Shown here piece by piece: positions 34,341 to 42,554 of a stretch of DNA of 64,000 nucleotides. Each line of letters starts with the position of its first letter. Within the stretch, counting starts at the first letter, position 1. Location of the stretch: NCBI GenBank assembly GCA_017548275.1, contig JAFZAH010000040.1, forward strand, positions 62,001 through 126,000. Reading direction: 5' to 3'. The translations under genes were made by a program, and so were the position numbers. The stretch comes from Prevotella sp. (lineage in GTDB: Bacteria > Bacteroidota > Bacteroidia > Bacteroidales > Bacteroidaceae). The notes beneath the pieces are model-generated. The model made no database searches. It saw only the letters and a list, made by a program, of their open reading frames with translations, and was not told the DNA's origin.

Positions 34341-36896
34341 ATGAAACTCTCGGAATTGAAAACAGGGGAAAAAGGCGTGATTGTGAAGGTAAAAGGTCAC
34401 GGAGGATTCCGTAAGCGCATCATCGAGATGGGATTTATCAAAGGAAAGGCCATCGAGGTGCTGCTCAATGCCCCTTTGCAAGACCCGGTAAAATACAAAC
34501 TGATGGGGTATGAGGTATCGCTTCGTCATGACGAGGCAGCGCTTATTGAAGTGTTGAGTGAAGAGGAAGTAATTTTGGAGGGACAAGGAGAAAAAAGCGA
34601 CAGGCAAAATAGCACAGGTGAGGCACAGGAAGTAATTACCGAAAAAGTAAGATTGAGTGACGATGAGTTACATGAGGCAGCAAAAAGGCGTCGTCGCACC
34701 ATCAATGTGGCTCTGATAGGCAACCCTAACTGCGGCAAGACATCACTGTTTAACTACGCCAGCGGTGCCCATGCTCATGTCGGCAACTACAGCGGTGTGA
34801 CTGTGGACGCGAGCGAGGCTCACGCTCGGTTTGAGGGGTATGAGTTTCATCTGACCGATCTGCCCGGCACTTACTCTTTGTCATGTTACAGCCCGGAAGA
34901 ACTGTATGTGCGTGAGCATCTGCTGAACAACCGGCCTGATATCATTATCAATGTGATTGACTCGAGCAACTTGGAGCGCAACTTGTATCTGACCACACAA
35001 TTGGTGGATATGAACTTCCGCATGGTGTGCGCGCTGAACATGTACGACGAGTTTGAAAAACGCGGTGACCATGTTGACCTTGACACCTTAAGTACACTGT
35101 TTGGCGTGCCGATGATACCCACATCATTTAAGAATGGCATGAATGTGGATCTACTGTTCCACATCATCATCAATATGTATGAGGGTGCCGACTATATTGG
35201 CGAGGATGGCAGTATCAACCCTGAAGTAGCCCGCGAGATACGCGAATGGCACCAGGAATACGCTGACAAGAGTCCGTCGCACCATCATATCGAGGATTTC
35301 GCTGAGGGCGACCGACCTGTGAAAAACTACTACCGTCATATTCATGTGAATCATGGCCAGTATATCGAGCGCGGTATCAAAACCGTGCAAGATGTGATTA
35401 AATCAGAACAAAAAATCCGTTCAAGATACTCCACACGTTACCTTTCCATCAAACTGTTGGAGGGCGACAAAAACGCCATGAAAGTAGCACGTCAGATGCC
35501 CAATGGTGAGGCGATACTTGCGGCTCGTGAACGTGCTATCAAGCAAATTGAGCGCGACACGCACAACGACGCAGAGACTGCCATCATGGACGCCAAATAT
35601 GGTTTTATCCACGGTGCACTGACTGAGGCTAATTTCACGGAGGGGAAAGAAAGGGATACCTATCAACTGACCCATAGGCTGGACAGCCTGTTGTCGAACA
35701 AATACTTAGGTTTCCCGTTGTTTTTCCTGATATTGTTTGTGATGTTCCAGACAACCTTCACACTGGGGCAATATCCAATGGACTGGATAGAAAATGGTGT
35801 GGCATGGTTAGGCGATGTGGTTGGCAGTAACATGCCGGAGGGGCCTCTTCGTTCGCTTTTGGTTGAAGGCGTGATTGGAGGCGTGGGTTCTGTCATTGTA
35901 TTCCTTCCACAAATATTGATCCTATATTTCTTCATCTCACTGATGGAGGACTCCGGATATATGTCACGCGCGGCGTTTATCATGGATAAATTGATGCATA
36001 AGATGGGATTGCACGGGAAATCGTTCATCCCGCTGATTATGGGTTTCGGTTGCAATGTGCCCGCCGTGATGGCAACGCGTACCATCGAGAGCCGCCGTTC
36101 GCGTATCATCACAATGATGATTTTGCCGTTTATGAGTTGCAGCGCCCGTCTGCCCATTTACATCATGATAGTGGGCACATTTTTCACCATGCAATACCGA
36201 TCATTGGCTTTGATATCACTTTATGTCATCGGTATCGTGATGGCGGTTATTATAAGCAAGATTTTCTCACGTTTTGTCATCAAGGGCGAGGACACTCCGT
36301 TTGTGATGGAGTTGCCCCCCTACCGTATGCCTACCGCAAAAGCCATCTTCCGGCACACATGGGAGAAGGGCAAGGAATATCTGAAAAAGATGGGTGGCAT
36401 CATCCTTGTGGCATCGGTCATTGTGTGGGCAATGGAGTATTTCCCGCATGATGACAACCTGACACAGCAAGAGCAACAGGAACAGTCTATTATCGGGCGC
36501 ATCGGTCAGGCTATCGAACCAGTATTTGAACCACAAGGTTTCAACTGGAAATTGGACGTGAGCCTGATAGCCGGTGTGGGTGCAAAGGAGATTGTCGCAT
36601 CAACCATGGGTGTGCTCTACAGCGGAGATGACAGTTTCGGCAACGATGACGGATTCAGCGAAGACCACGAGAAATATACCCGCCTACGGCAACAAATGGG
36701 AAACGATGGTATCACACCGCTGAGTGCTTATTGCTATCTGATATTTATTCTGCTTTATTTCCCGTGTATAGCCACCATTGTAGCCATCAAGAACGAGACC
36801 GGCAAATGGAAATGGGCATTGTTTGCCGCCGGATATACAACAGCCGTGGCATGGATTGTGTCTGCCGCAGTGTATCAGATAGGAAGTATTTTGTGA
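34341..36896 (+). CDS. feoB: Ferrous iron transporter FeoA-FeoB fusion
   Basis: 851 residues. Residues 1-75 are FeoA (SH3-like; MKLSELKTGEKGVIVKV, GFIKGKAIEV). After an acidic linker, FeoB's G domain starts near 125: GNPNCGKTSLFNYASG (G1), TDLPGTYSLSCYS (G3), CALNMYDE (G4). The C-terminal two-thirds has eight or more membrane helices with FIPLIMGFGCNVPAVMATRT and SCSARLPIY gate motifs and GVGAKEIVASTMG. It imports Fe2+ across the inner membrane. The FeoA fusion is common in Bacteroidota. It has its own promoter and ends before a two-way terminator. Confidence 0.96.
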   Translation: MKLSELKTGEKGVIVKVKGHGGFRKRIIEMGFIKGKAIEVLLNAPLQDPVKYKLMGYEVSLRHDEAALIEVLSEEEVILEGQGEKSDRQNSTGEAQEVITEKVRLSDDELHEAAKRRRRTINVALIGNPNCGKTSLFNYASGAHAHVGNYSGVTVDASEAHARFEGYEFHLTDLPGTYSLSCYSPEELYVREHLLNNRPDIIINVIDSSNLERNLYLTTQLVDMNFRMVCALNMYDEFEKRGDHVDLDTLSTLFGVPMIPTSFKNGMNVDLLFHIIINMYEGADYIGEDGSINPEVAREIREWHQEYADKSPSHHHIEDFAEGDRPVKNYYRHIHVNHGQYIERGIKTVQDVIKSEQKIRSRYSTRYLSIKLLEGDKNAMKVARQMPNGEAILAARERAIKQIERDTHNDAETAIMDAKYGFIHGALTEANFTEGKERDTYQLTHRLDSLLSNKYLGFPLFFLILFVMFQTTFTLGQYPMDWIENGVAWLGDVVGSNMPEGPLRSLLVEGVIGGVGSVIVFLPQILILYFFISLMEDSGYMSRAAFIMDKLMHKMGLHGKSFIPLIMGFGCNVPAVMATRTIESRRSRIITMMILPFMSCSARLPIYIMIVGTFFTMQYRSLALISLYVIGIVMAVIISKIFSRFVIKGEDTPFVMELPPYRMPTAKAIFRHTWEKGKEYLKKMGGIILVASVIVWAMEYFPHDDNLTQQEQQEQSIIGRIGQAIEPVFEPQGFNWKLDVSLIAGVGAKEIVASTMGVLYSGDDSFGNDDGFSEDHEKYTRLRQQMGNDGITPLSAYCYLIFILLYFPCIATIVAIKNETGKWKWALFAAGYTTAVAWIVSAAVYQIGSIL

Positions 36897-36940
36897 ATGA
36901 GGAAATCAGAATTGCTCTTTGAGTGCTGTTAAATCCTTTC

Positions 36941-36981
36941 AAAATAAAAATCAGAAATCCGTTGTTGGATTCCTGATTTTT
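36941..36981. terminator. Two-way terminator between feoAB and tRNA-Cys
   Basis: The stem ATCAGAAATCC (36950-36960) pairs with GGATTCCTGAT (36967-36977) with one A-C mismatch and a GTTGTT loop. TTTTTAT follows on the plus strand and TTTTTATTTT on the minus strand, so it can stop feoAB and the tRNA transcript. Confidence 0.75.
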
Positions 36982-36984
36982 ATG

Positions 36985-37055
36985 AGGTGCCTAGCGGAGT
37001 CGAACCGCTCTATACGGTTTTGCAGACCGCCACATAACCGCTTTGTTAAGGCACC
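36985..37055 (-). tRNA. tRNA-Cys (GCA)
   Basis: 71 bases on the minus strand. The acceptor stem GGTGCCT/AGGCACC is perfect. The anticodon arm CGGT-CTGCAAA-ACCG shows anticodon GCA. The T arm GCGGTTCGACTCCGC is standard, and the discriminator base is T, as expected for tRNA-Cys. The 3' CCA is not encoded. Terminator on one side, exact promoter on the other. Confidence 0.95.
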
Positions 37056-37072
37056 ATGTCGTTTTGCGGATG

Positions 37073-37103
37073 CAAAGGTAATGAAATCATTTTGTTTGGC
37101 AAA
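37073..37103 (-). promoter_or_regulatory. Promoter of tRNA-Cys
   Basis: Minus strand TTTG (37103-37100), 19 bases, then TACCTTTG (37080-37073), an exact Bacteroidota pair. The -7 box lies 17 bases from the mature tRNA 5' end. It overlaps the end of the spacer after the small membrane protein gene. Confidence 0.7.
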
Positions 37104-37112
37104 ATTTTTCTA

Positions 37113-37316
37113 TCAATTTTTCATTTTACCTGGGCAATTTGTACCAATTTCCCCATCATTTCTAACCTTTTTCTGCTTACAATTGTCTTTTAGTTGACAT
37201 CCGGCACACGCAGGATTTTCCTTGTCTGCAGGATGAAAAGCCTTCCATGCACGATATGCAGCATATATGACAGCCGCTGCCAAAAGAATCAGGACGATGG
37301 TGTGTTGAAAAGTCAT
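37113..37316 (-). CDS. FeoB-associated-type Cys-rich membrane peptide
   Basis: 67 residues from ATG 37316, whose ATGA overlaps the stop of the upstream macro-like gene. The longer frame from 37337 lies inside that gene. One membrane helix (about 7-22, IVLILLAAAVIYAAYR) is followed by a Cys-rich tail, CAGCQLKDNC, and a last Cys near the end. This resembles the FeoB-associated Cys-rich family (PF12669), thought to help Feo iron transport. feoAB lies just across the tRNA, but on the other strand. Here it is coupled to a sigma-factor operon. Confidence 0.65.
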   Translation of the reverse strand: MTFQHTIVLILLAAAVIYAAYRAWKAFHPADKENPACAGCQLKDNCKQKKVRNDGEIGTNCPGKMKN

Positions 37317-38242
37317 AAGCCATTGATGACATGCCAAAAGTCTAAAGGCAGAGAAATATTACTCATGTTTTTAGCCTCGATAAAAAGAGGTGCTATATCT
37401 TCGGGATTGAATCCCGCCGTGCCGCATCCTATGCGTGTGACAATGAAATGTAGTTCAGGATGAGTCTTTGCGTATTGGATGAATTGATTGACATGAGGTC
37501 TGACATTCTCCACGCCACCTACGATTGTGGGAATCGCATAAGACTGCCCTTGACGTCCTTCACCTTGTCCTTGTATGGCACCAAAACGGCTTTTAGCCAA
37601 TTTTGAGGCACCACCATTGTGCAGTCCCCATGGATTGCTGCCGAACACAAAAATCTCGTTAGGTTGGAGGGTATTAACAGTATGAGGGGTTATACGGCTA
37701 TGTGTTGAAGATTTTCTTTTAAAAGAGCGGGAAAACATTCTTCCAAAGATTGATGTGGAAGATTGTGATGCCTTGGGTGTTTCCTCATCATTATAATAAT
37801 GGTTGAGTCGTGGTCGTACTTCACAACGCTCCATAATTATTTCTTTTTCAATTCTCTCCTGTACAGCACGCCTTAACTCCTCTTTTTCTTTTTCATCTTC
37901 ATCTTTTTTATCTAACTCATCATCCAAATCTTTTAAAACGGGTTTTACCGAAGAGGAACAATAATTACAATCCGTCAGTGTTTCTTCATCAATGGCAAAA
38001 CCACTATCTGGTATGGCATCATCTAAATCCGAGGAACCCGCCATAGTCATCTCCTCATCTTCCATATTGATAATATCCATGATGGTTTTCAAATCATCAT
38101 GCAACATGGCGAGATTGTCGTCAGCAGCCAACATCTCGAGCATCTCCCTGTCTTCTTGGGGAGTTGTCTGTCCATCGACGTATGCACAAAGTAATTCTTC
38201 AGGCAAGTCGATTTTGGTCTTTTTATCTGGATTATGCAGCAT
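37313..38242 (-). CDS. Anti-sigma-like N-terminus fused to A1S_2505/macro-like domain
   Basis: 309 residues. The start lies inside the sigma gene (11-base overlap), the usual arrangement for sigma/anti-sigma pairs. Residues 10-60 (PEELLCAYVDGQTTPQEDREMLEML) resemble the N-terminal sigma-binding helices of Bacteroidota anti-sigma factors. The middle 120 residues are acidic and low in complexity, with no clear membrane helix. The last 115 residues hold EIFVFGSNPWGLHNGGASKLA, GQSYAIPTIVGGV and FIVTRIGCGTAGF, the signature of the phage-related A1S_2505/macro-like fold that binds ADP-ribose-type ligands in relatives. A cytosolic anti-sigma factor with a nucleotide sensor is an attractive inference, not shown. 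Confidence 0.65.
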   Translation of the reverse strand: MLHNPDKKTKIDLPEELLCAYVDGQTTPQEDREMLEMLAADDNLAMLHDDLKTIMDIINMEDEEMTMAGSSDLDDAIPDSGFAIDEETLTDCNYCSSSVKPVLKDLDDELDKKDEDEKEKEELRRAVQERIEKEIIMERCEVRPRLNHYYNDEETPKASQSSTSIFGRMFSRSFKRKSSTHSRITPHTVNTLQPNEIFVFGSNPWGLHNGGASKLAKSRFGAIQGQGEGRQGQSYAIPTIVGGVENVRPHVNQFIQYAKTHPELHFIVTRIGCGTAGFNPEDIAPLFIEAKNMSNISLPLDFWHVINGL

Positions 38243-38828
38243 AGAGATGTCTTTTTAAATAAGGTAAAACAATTAAATCCCTCAATTTCCGGTATCGTTG
38301 TGACACGGCAGAGGGCGATATATGCAGCAATTCTGCTACTTCCTTAGATTTATATCCTTCGATGAGAATCATCCTCAAGATTGTACATTGTGGTTCTTCA
38401 TTATGAAGTATATTAATACAAATATCTTCAATCGCCATGTCGAAATCTTTGCTGTTCGTGCTGTCAGAGCATTTGTCTGCCTTCCGTTCGAAATCCACTC
38501 CGAGATCCACCTGCCACCCATACTCCTTCTTATAATCGCGTAATGCCTCCCAAATGACAAAGAGAAAACCCTTAACCATCCACGTTTTGAGCGACACGCG
38601 TTCGGAATGGTCTTCAAGTTGAGCGAAATTATGGAGAATAAGGTCGAGGTAATACTTGTGGGCAAGTGAGTAGAAATCGAGCCCAGGTTTACTACTCAGT
38701 TGATAGCGCGAGTCGTAGAGATTGTATGCTATTTGGCAATAGCCATAGAAGTAGTCGCGGGTGATGAGTTCATCCCCGTCACGAAATCCTTGAATGATTT
38801 CCTGATCAGTCAGTTTTCTTCTTGGCAT
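38232..38828 (-). CDS. Sigma-70 family RNA polymerase sigma factor (divergent)
   Basis: 198 residues from ATG 38828 (a TTG two codons upstream is less likely). The C-terminal region 4 helix-turn-helix is clear: GYKSKEVAELLHISPSAVSQRYRKLRDLI. The N-terminal 120 residues are helical with aromatic-rich segments (YFYGYCQIAYNLYDSRY, WMVKGFLFVIWEAL) that match region 2 only loosely, so it is far from standard ECF factors. The 3' end overlaps the macro-like fusion gene, suggesting a regulatory pair. Confidence 0.72.
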   Translation of the reverse strand: MPRRKLTDQEIIQGFRDGDELITRDYFYGYCQIAYNLYDSRYQLSSKPGLDFYSLAHKYYLDLILHNFAQLEDHSERVSLKTWMVKGFLFVIWEALRDYKKEYGWQVDLGVDFERKADKCSDSTNSKDFDMAIEDICINILHNEEPQCTILRMILIEGYKSKEVAELLHISPSAVSQRYRKLRDLIVLPYLKRHLYAA

Positions 38829-38847
38829 TGTCAACTATAATTTTGTG

Positions 38848-38855
38848 CAAAAATA
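38848..38855 (-). promoter_or_regulatory. -7 box for the divergent sigma factor operon
   Basis: Minus strand TATTTTTG, 19 bases before ATG 38828. No -33 TTTG was found at the expected spacing. This may suit an alternative or self-regulated sigma factor. Confidence 0.4.
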
Positions 38856-38974
38856 CTATTATTTTTCAATTATAATGCTTCGGTCCTTCATTTTTTTTAG
38901 AAATAATACTCTAATGTAATAAAGAAGCCTGTTGGCATCAATAATTATTCTATTTAACAAAAAACACAACAACT

Positions 38975-39628
38975 ATGAAAAAAGTATTTAATTTGATGGT
39001 GGTAGATGAAAGCGGTTCGATGAGCATTATCCGCAAACAAGCATTTGAGGGATTGAACGAGACACTTGAAACCGTAAAGAAAATGCAAGAAACACATTCT
39101 GAATTGGAGCAACACATCACACTGATGACTTTCGACAGTACTCATCGGTCGTTTATCTATGACAATGTATTGGCCTCAAATGCCAAGAAACTGGAATGGA
39201 ATCAATATAATCCCGGTGGTGCAACACCGCTCTATGACGCTATCGGTCTTGGCATTTCTAAAGTGAATGCCATAGCCGGCAAAGACGACGAGGTGCTCGT
39301 GACCATTATTACCGACGGCGAAGAGAATTGTTCGACAGAGTATAGTCTGGCGATGATCAAAAACCTGATTGAGAAGTTGAAAGAGCAGAACTGGACATTC
39401 ACACTCATCGGCACAGAGAATTTAGACGTGGAGTCAATGGCAGTTCAGATGTCTATTGAGAACCATCTGGCGTTCAAAGAAGATGCTGCCGGCACAAATG
39501 CTATGTTCGAATTAGAGCGTAAGTCACGCATTAACTATTGTGATAATCTCGCATTTGACGCTTGTTGCGCACCTGAAGAAGTTGAAATGCGCAAAAAAGC
39601 CCGTCGAGGAAAATTCTTTAAGGGGTAA
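38975..39628 (+). CDS. Cytosolic VWA-domain protein
   Basis: 217 residues with no signal peptide. The von Willebrand A domain covers nearly the whole chain. The MIDAS motif DESGS is at residues 11-15, the T in GGATPLYDAIG follows, and the acidic TDGEEN comes after VTIITDGEE, so the metal site is intact. It resembles TerY-type cytosolic VWA proteins. The C-terminus is short and basic. It faces away from the macro-like/sigma operon and ends at a strong terminator, so it is a single-gene unit. Partner unknown. Confidence 0.8.
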   Translation: MKKVFNLMVVDESGSMSIIRKQAFEGLNETLETVKKMQETHSELEQHITLMTFDSTHRSFIYDNVLASNAKKLEWNQYNPGGATPLYDAIGLGISKVNAIAGKDDEVLVTIITDGEENCSTEYSLAMIKNLIEKLKEQNWTFTLIGTENLDVESMAVQMSIENHLAFKEDAAGTNAMFELERKSRINYCDNLAFDACCAPEEVEMRKKARRGKFFKG

Positions 39629-39687
39629 ACAAAACTCCGCGTCTCCCGAACGCCTTACAATAATTTTGATAGATTAGAATTATTTGA

Positions 39688-39719
39688 CATGGATTTCAGC
39701 AGAAATCCATGTTTTTTTT
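39688..39719 (+). terminator. Intrinsic terminator of the VWA gene
   Basis: A 10-bp perfect stem, CATGGATTTC (39688-39697) and GAAATCCATG (39702-39711), with an AGCA loop, followed by eight T. It falls inside the longest frame of the next gene, which shows that the sigma gene starts further down. Confidence 0.9.
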
Positions 39720-39767
39720 GCACTTTTGTGTCACAAAAAACGAATTGTTGCGTATTATAGGCAAAGA

Positions 39768-40253
39768 ATGACAGAAGAAACGTTTCAAAACGAAGTGCAG
39801 CGCCTACGGCCTAAGTTGACAGCCTTGGCGAAGCGATACACCAATCATGCGTCAGATGCGGAAGACATCGTACAAGATGTGTTTCTGAAACTCTGGCAAA
39901 TGCGTGATGACCTGGTGTCGCCGCCCGACGGCCTGGCACTCGTCTTGACCCGTAACTTGAGTATCGACCATCAGCGGCGGAAGAAACCTCACTACCCTAC
40001 CCGGGATATAGCCGAAGAGGAGGCGGTCGAAGATGAACGAATAGAACGGATGATGCAGGCGATAGACTCCTTGCCTTCCAGACATCAAATTATCCTTCGG
40101 CTTAGGCATCTGGAAGGAATGGAAATACGCGACATCGCCACATTGACCAGCCAAACCGAAGCAGCAGTGAGGAAAATGCTCAGCAGAGCCAGAAAGGAAA
40201 CTCTTGAAATAATAAAAAGTAATACAAAATCGAACAAAACCCCTCTAAAATAA
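39768..40253 (+). CDS. ECF RNA polymerase sigma factor
   Basis: 161 residues from ATG 39768. The longer frame from 39684 crosses the terminator at 39688-39719 and is rejected. Region 2: AKRYTNHASDAEDIVQDVFLKLW, then LTRNLSIDHQRRKK. Region 4: SLPSRHQIILRLRHLEGMEIRDIATLTSQTEAAVRKMLSRARK. A typical small ECF factor of Bacteroidota. The next gene, a probable anti-sigma factor, starts 4 bases after its stop. Confidence 0.93.
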   Translation: MTEETFQNEVQRLRPKLTALAKRYTNHASDAEDIVQDVFLKLWQMRDDLVSPPDGLALVLTRNLSIDHQRRKKPHYPTRDIAEEEAVEDERIERMMQAIDSLPSRHQIILRLRHLEGMEIRDIATLTSQTEAAVRKMLSRARKETLEIIKSNTKSNKTPLK

Positions 40254-40257
40254 GCCA

Positions 40258-40734
40258 ATGATGAAAGACGAGGATATGAAACGACTAACGGAGCGTTTTT
40301 TCGAGGGAGAAACGACCCTCGAAGAGGAACAGACGCTATACGCATACTACAATGGCACTGATATCTCGGCCGAGTTGAAAGAGTATGCGGAAGTGTTCCG
40401 CGATTTTGCAGCACTGTCATTCGATAAAGAGACTACGCCGTCATTCGATAAGACTGAGGAAGCACCTAAGGCTATCATTGGCACCAAATCGAAGCGACTA
40501 TTTCTGCGTATCGCCGTTGCTGCCTCCGTTACACTTCTTGCCGCCATTGGAACATTTCATCTATTGTCATCAACATCTTCTGACGAAGAATGTGTGGCTT
40601 ATATCTATGGAAAGAAATACACCGACCCCGCCTTGGTTAACCAGGAGATGCGTCGCACCATGAGTGAGTTCAGCGACATCGATGAAGAAAATGGTGTGGA
40701 ATCACAATTAAGAGATATGTTCATAACTGAATAA
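40258..40734 (+). CDS. Probable membrane anti-sigma factor
   Basis: 158 residues. The N-terminal 60 residues hold RLTERFFEGETTLEEEQTLYAYY, the short helical form seen in many Bacteroidota anti-sigma proteins, and there is no zinc-binding HxxxCxxC. One membrane helix lies at about 82-100 (FLRIAVAASVTLLAAIGTF), then a 55-residue periplasmic tail with YIYGKKYTDPALV. Its place directly after the ECF gene supports the role. The tail could sense the two exported products encoded next. Confidence 0.7.
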   Translation: MMKDEDMKRLTERFFEGETTLEEEQTLYAYYNGTDISAELKEYAEVFRDFAALSFDKETTPSFDKTEEAPKAIIGTKSKRLFLRIAVAASVTLLAAIGTFHLLSSTSSDEECVAYIYGKKYTDPALVNQEMRRTMSEFSDIDEENGVESQLRDMFITE

Positions 40735-40749
40735 AAACAACCATTAAAT

Positions 40750-41184
40750 ATGAAACGAACATTTATTATATCGTTGATGCTATTCATGACCTTTGCGCTC
40801 CATGCACAAAGCGATTTGCAAGTCAGTCCACTGTTCGAGGGTAAGATTATCCCGCAAGAACGGATGGTGGTGACTCGAGTCAAAGGCGGGATGATGCAAA
40901 AATACCGTCTGTCTTTCTTTCATAGTGTGGCCTTTGATGGCACTGAGGAAGAAGCAAACCGTGTATCAACTTTGGTAGATAAAGAAGAGTATATAGGCTC
41001 ATCTGACTATCAAAGCAAGAAGGTGAAGACCCTGAAACGGCAGTTGCCGGCAAAGAAGGACAATAACAGATTTTTATGCTTCAAATCAAACAAAAAAGGA
41101 AAAGATTATCATGTTATCGTCGTCTACATGGAAGGCGCACTGGCATCGCTTAAAGAATTGGAGATGATTCTGATTGACCAATGA
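40750..41184 (+). CDS. Small exported protein in ECF operon
   Basis: 144 residues with a signal peptide ending LHAQS. The mature part of about 120 residues has basic/aromatic beta-strand segments (MVVTRVKGGMMQKYRLSFF) and a C-terminal helix (GALASLKELEMILID). It looks like the small DUF4252/DUF6108-like proteins often found after ECF and anti-sigma genes in Bacteroidota, but the match is not certain. It starts 15 bases after the anti-sigma gene. Confidence 0.6.
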   Translation: MKRTFIISLMLFMTFALHAQSDLQVSPLFEGKIIPQERMVVTRVKGGMMQKYRLSFFHSVAFDGTEEEANRVSTLVDKEEYIGSSDYQSKKVKTLKRQLPAKKDNNRFLCFKSNKKGKDYHVIVVYMEGALASLKELEMILIDQ

Positions 41185-41252
41185 GTAAGAGTAATAAATG
41201 AAGTTATTGACAATTGTGTAAAAAAGTATTTGAAATTACATTAAATAAAGAT

Positions 41253-42113
41253 ATGAGAAAAGTGATTATTTGCATGGCATTAGGCGCAACGTTGGCCGGT
41301 CATGCCGAAGTGACAGACAATGACACGGTAGTTATTAACAAACCCAAGAGTGTGACTATCATCACGGGCGACTCTATCCAGAAAATCGAGGTCATAGGTC
41401 GTGAGGGCAATGACAACTACCACTATGAGAACAGCATCCAATTGGTGGACAGCAACTTTGTGAGCCAAACAGCCATTAACCCTTTGCGCTGGACATGGGG
41501 CAGTAACCGTGTTGTTGACGGACGGGGCAAGAATGAAATCGCGATGAAATTCAGCGTAGGCATGAATGCCGTGCTTAACGCCAAAGAACCTCTTGATTTC
41601 AGCACCAGCAGTTCGTTTGAACTCATGTGGACAATAGCACAATACAACCATTACTTTGACGCATCAAAGCATCATCGTCTATCAACTGGTTTTGCCCTCG
41701 ACTGGCGCAACTTCCGCATGACAAGCAACGTTCGTTTTGATAAAGATGCTGAAGGTCATATCATCACCACAGGTTATCCCGAAGTAGTCCGGCCTAAGTT
41801 CTCGCGTATTAAGGTGCTGAGCCTCGCCTTCCCCATCGAGTATTGCTATCATTTCGACCGTCATTTCGGAATCGGCATCGGACCTGTGCTCAACTGGAAT
41901 GTCTATGGCAGTATCAAGACCAAATACAAGACCGACGGAGGCACACAAAAAGAGATAGACAAACGTATTCACCAAAGTCCATTCACCATCGATTGGATGT
42001 TACATTTCTATAACCCCAGCATCACATTTTACGTGAAATACAGTCCGATGAATGTGCTGCAAAGCGATTGGGGACCGAAATTCCAATCTATCTCATTCGG
42101 AATTGAATTATAA
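41253..42113 (+). CDS. Outer-membrane beta-barrel protein
   Basis: 286 residues from ATG 41253. A TTG at 41214 would extend it without a signal-peptide gain. The signal peptide is ICMALGATLAGHAEV. The rest is alternating hydrophobic/polar strands with many aromatics (YNHYFDASKHHRLSTGFALDW, FPIEYCYHFDRHFGIGIGPVLNW) and ends SFGIEL, a strand ending as in PorT-like barrels. Probably an 8- to 12-stranded outer-membrane protein. Last gene of the ECF operon, closed by a terminator. Confidence 0.72.
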   Translation: MRKVIICMALGATLAGHAEVTDNDTVVINKPKSVTIITGDSIQKIEVIGREGNDNYHYENSIQLVDSNFVSQTAINPLRWTWGSNRVVDGRGKNEIAMKFSVGMNAVLNAKEPLDFSTSSSFELMWTIAQYNHYFDASKHHRLSTGFALDWRNFRMTSNVRFDKDAEGHIITTGYPEVVRPKFSRIKVLSLAFPIEYCYHFDRHFGIGIGPVLNWNVYGSIKTKYKTDGGTQKEIDKRIHQSPFTIDWMLHFYNPSITFYVKYSPMNVLQSDWGPKFQSISFGIEL

Positions 42114-42136
42114 TTTAGAGAAGAAGAATCGTTAAA

Positions 42137-42177
42137 GGACGATAGCACTGACGAAATAGTGTTATTGTCCTTTTTTT
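42137..42177 (+). terminator. Intrinsic terminator of the ECF operon
   Basis: A 13-bp stem (42137-42149 with 42158-42170, two G-T pairs) with an 8-base loop is followed by seven T. It lies 24 bases past the barrel gene's stop. Confidence 0.85.
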
Positions 42178-42317
42178 ATGCATTTTTCATTGTAAGCGAG
42201 GAGAAAATGCGACAGATTTACGGCCTATGTTTTCATCTTGTCGCGAATCATGCAGGGTGTCGTAACAACCTGAGTCGAAAAACAAGTAAAAACGTGGAGG
42301 GCATAGGTGTTCTGCCT

Positions 42318-42325
42318 TACCTTTG
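42318..42325 (+). promoter_or_regulatory. -7 box for the short ORF / lipoprotein unit
   Basis: TACCTTTG followed by CA, an exact -7 box. No -33 TTTG. Transcription would begin near 42332, 35 bases before the small ORF at 42367. Confidence 0.5.
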
Positions 42326-42366
42326 CATTGTCAAAACGAAATTATAAACTTATAAACAATAAGACA

Positions 42367-42513
42367 ATGAAAACAATTGGTAAAATCATTACAGTGATTG
42401 ACTTCTTCGAGAGTATGAAAACAACCATCGCCAACAGTTTCAAAGAAGTGGGAAAATTGGCCAATGACCCTTACTATTGCGGCGGAAGGTTCTGTCAAAT
42501 TGGCATCAGATAA
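42367..42513 (+). CDS. Short peptide of 48 residues, uncertain
   Basis: ATG 42367 opens a 48-residue frame (MKTIGKIITVIDFFESMK), possibly an amphipathic helix, with two Cys near the C-terminus in YYCGGRFCQIG. A promoter box lies 42 bases upstream, and the lipoprotein gene starts 41 bases after its stop, so it would be first in a two-gene message. No homologue is known to me. It could be a real small protein or a translated leader. Confidence 0.4.
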   Translation: MKTIGKIITVIDFFESMKTTIANSFKEVGKLANDPYYCGGRFCQIGIR

Positions 42514-42554
42514 GGAGATTATACCGACATGTTTAACCTCAATACCATACAACT

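Noticed and set aside
39684-39767. N-terminal extension of the ECF sigma factor
   Set aside because: The extension crosses a 10-bp terminator hairpin with eight T, so it cannot be a normal coding start.
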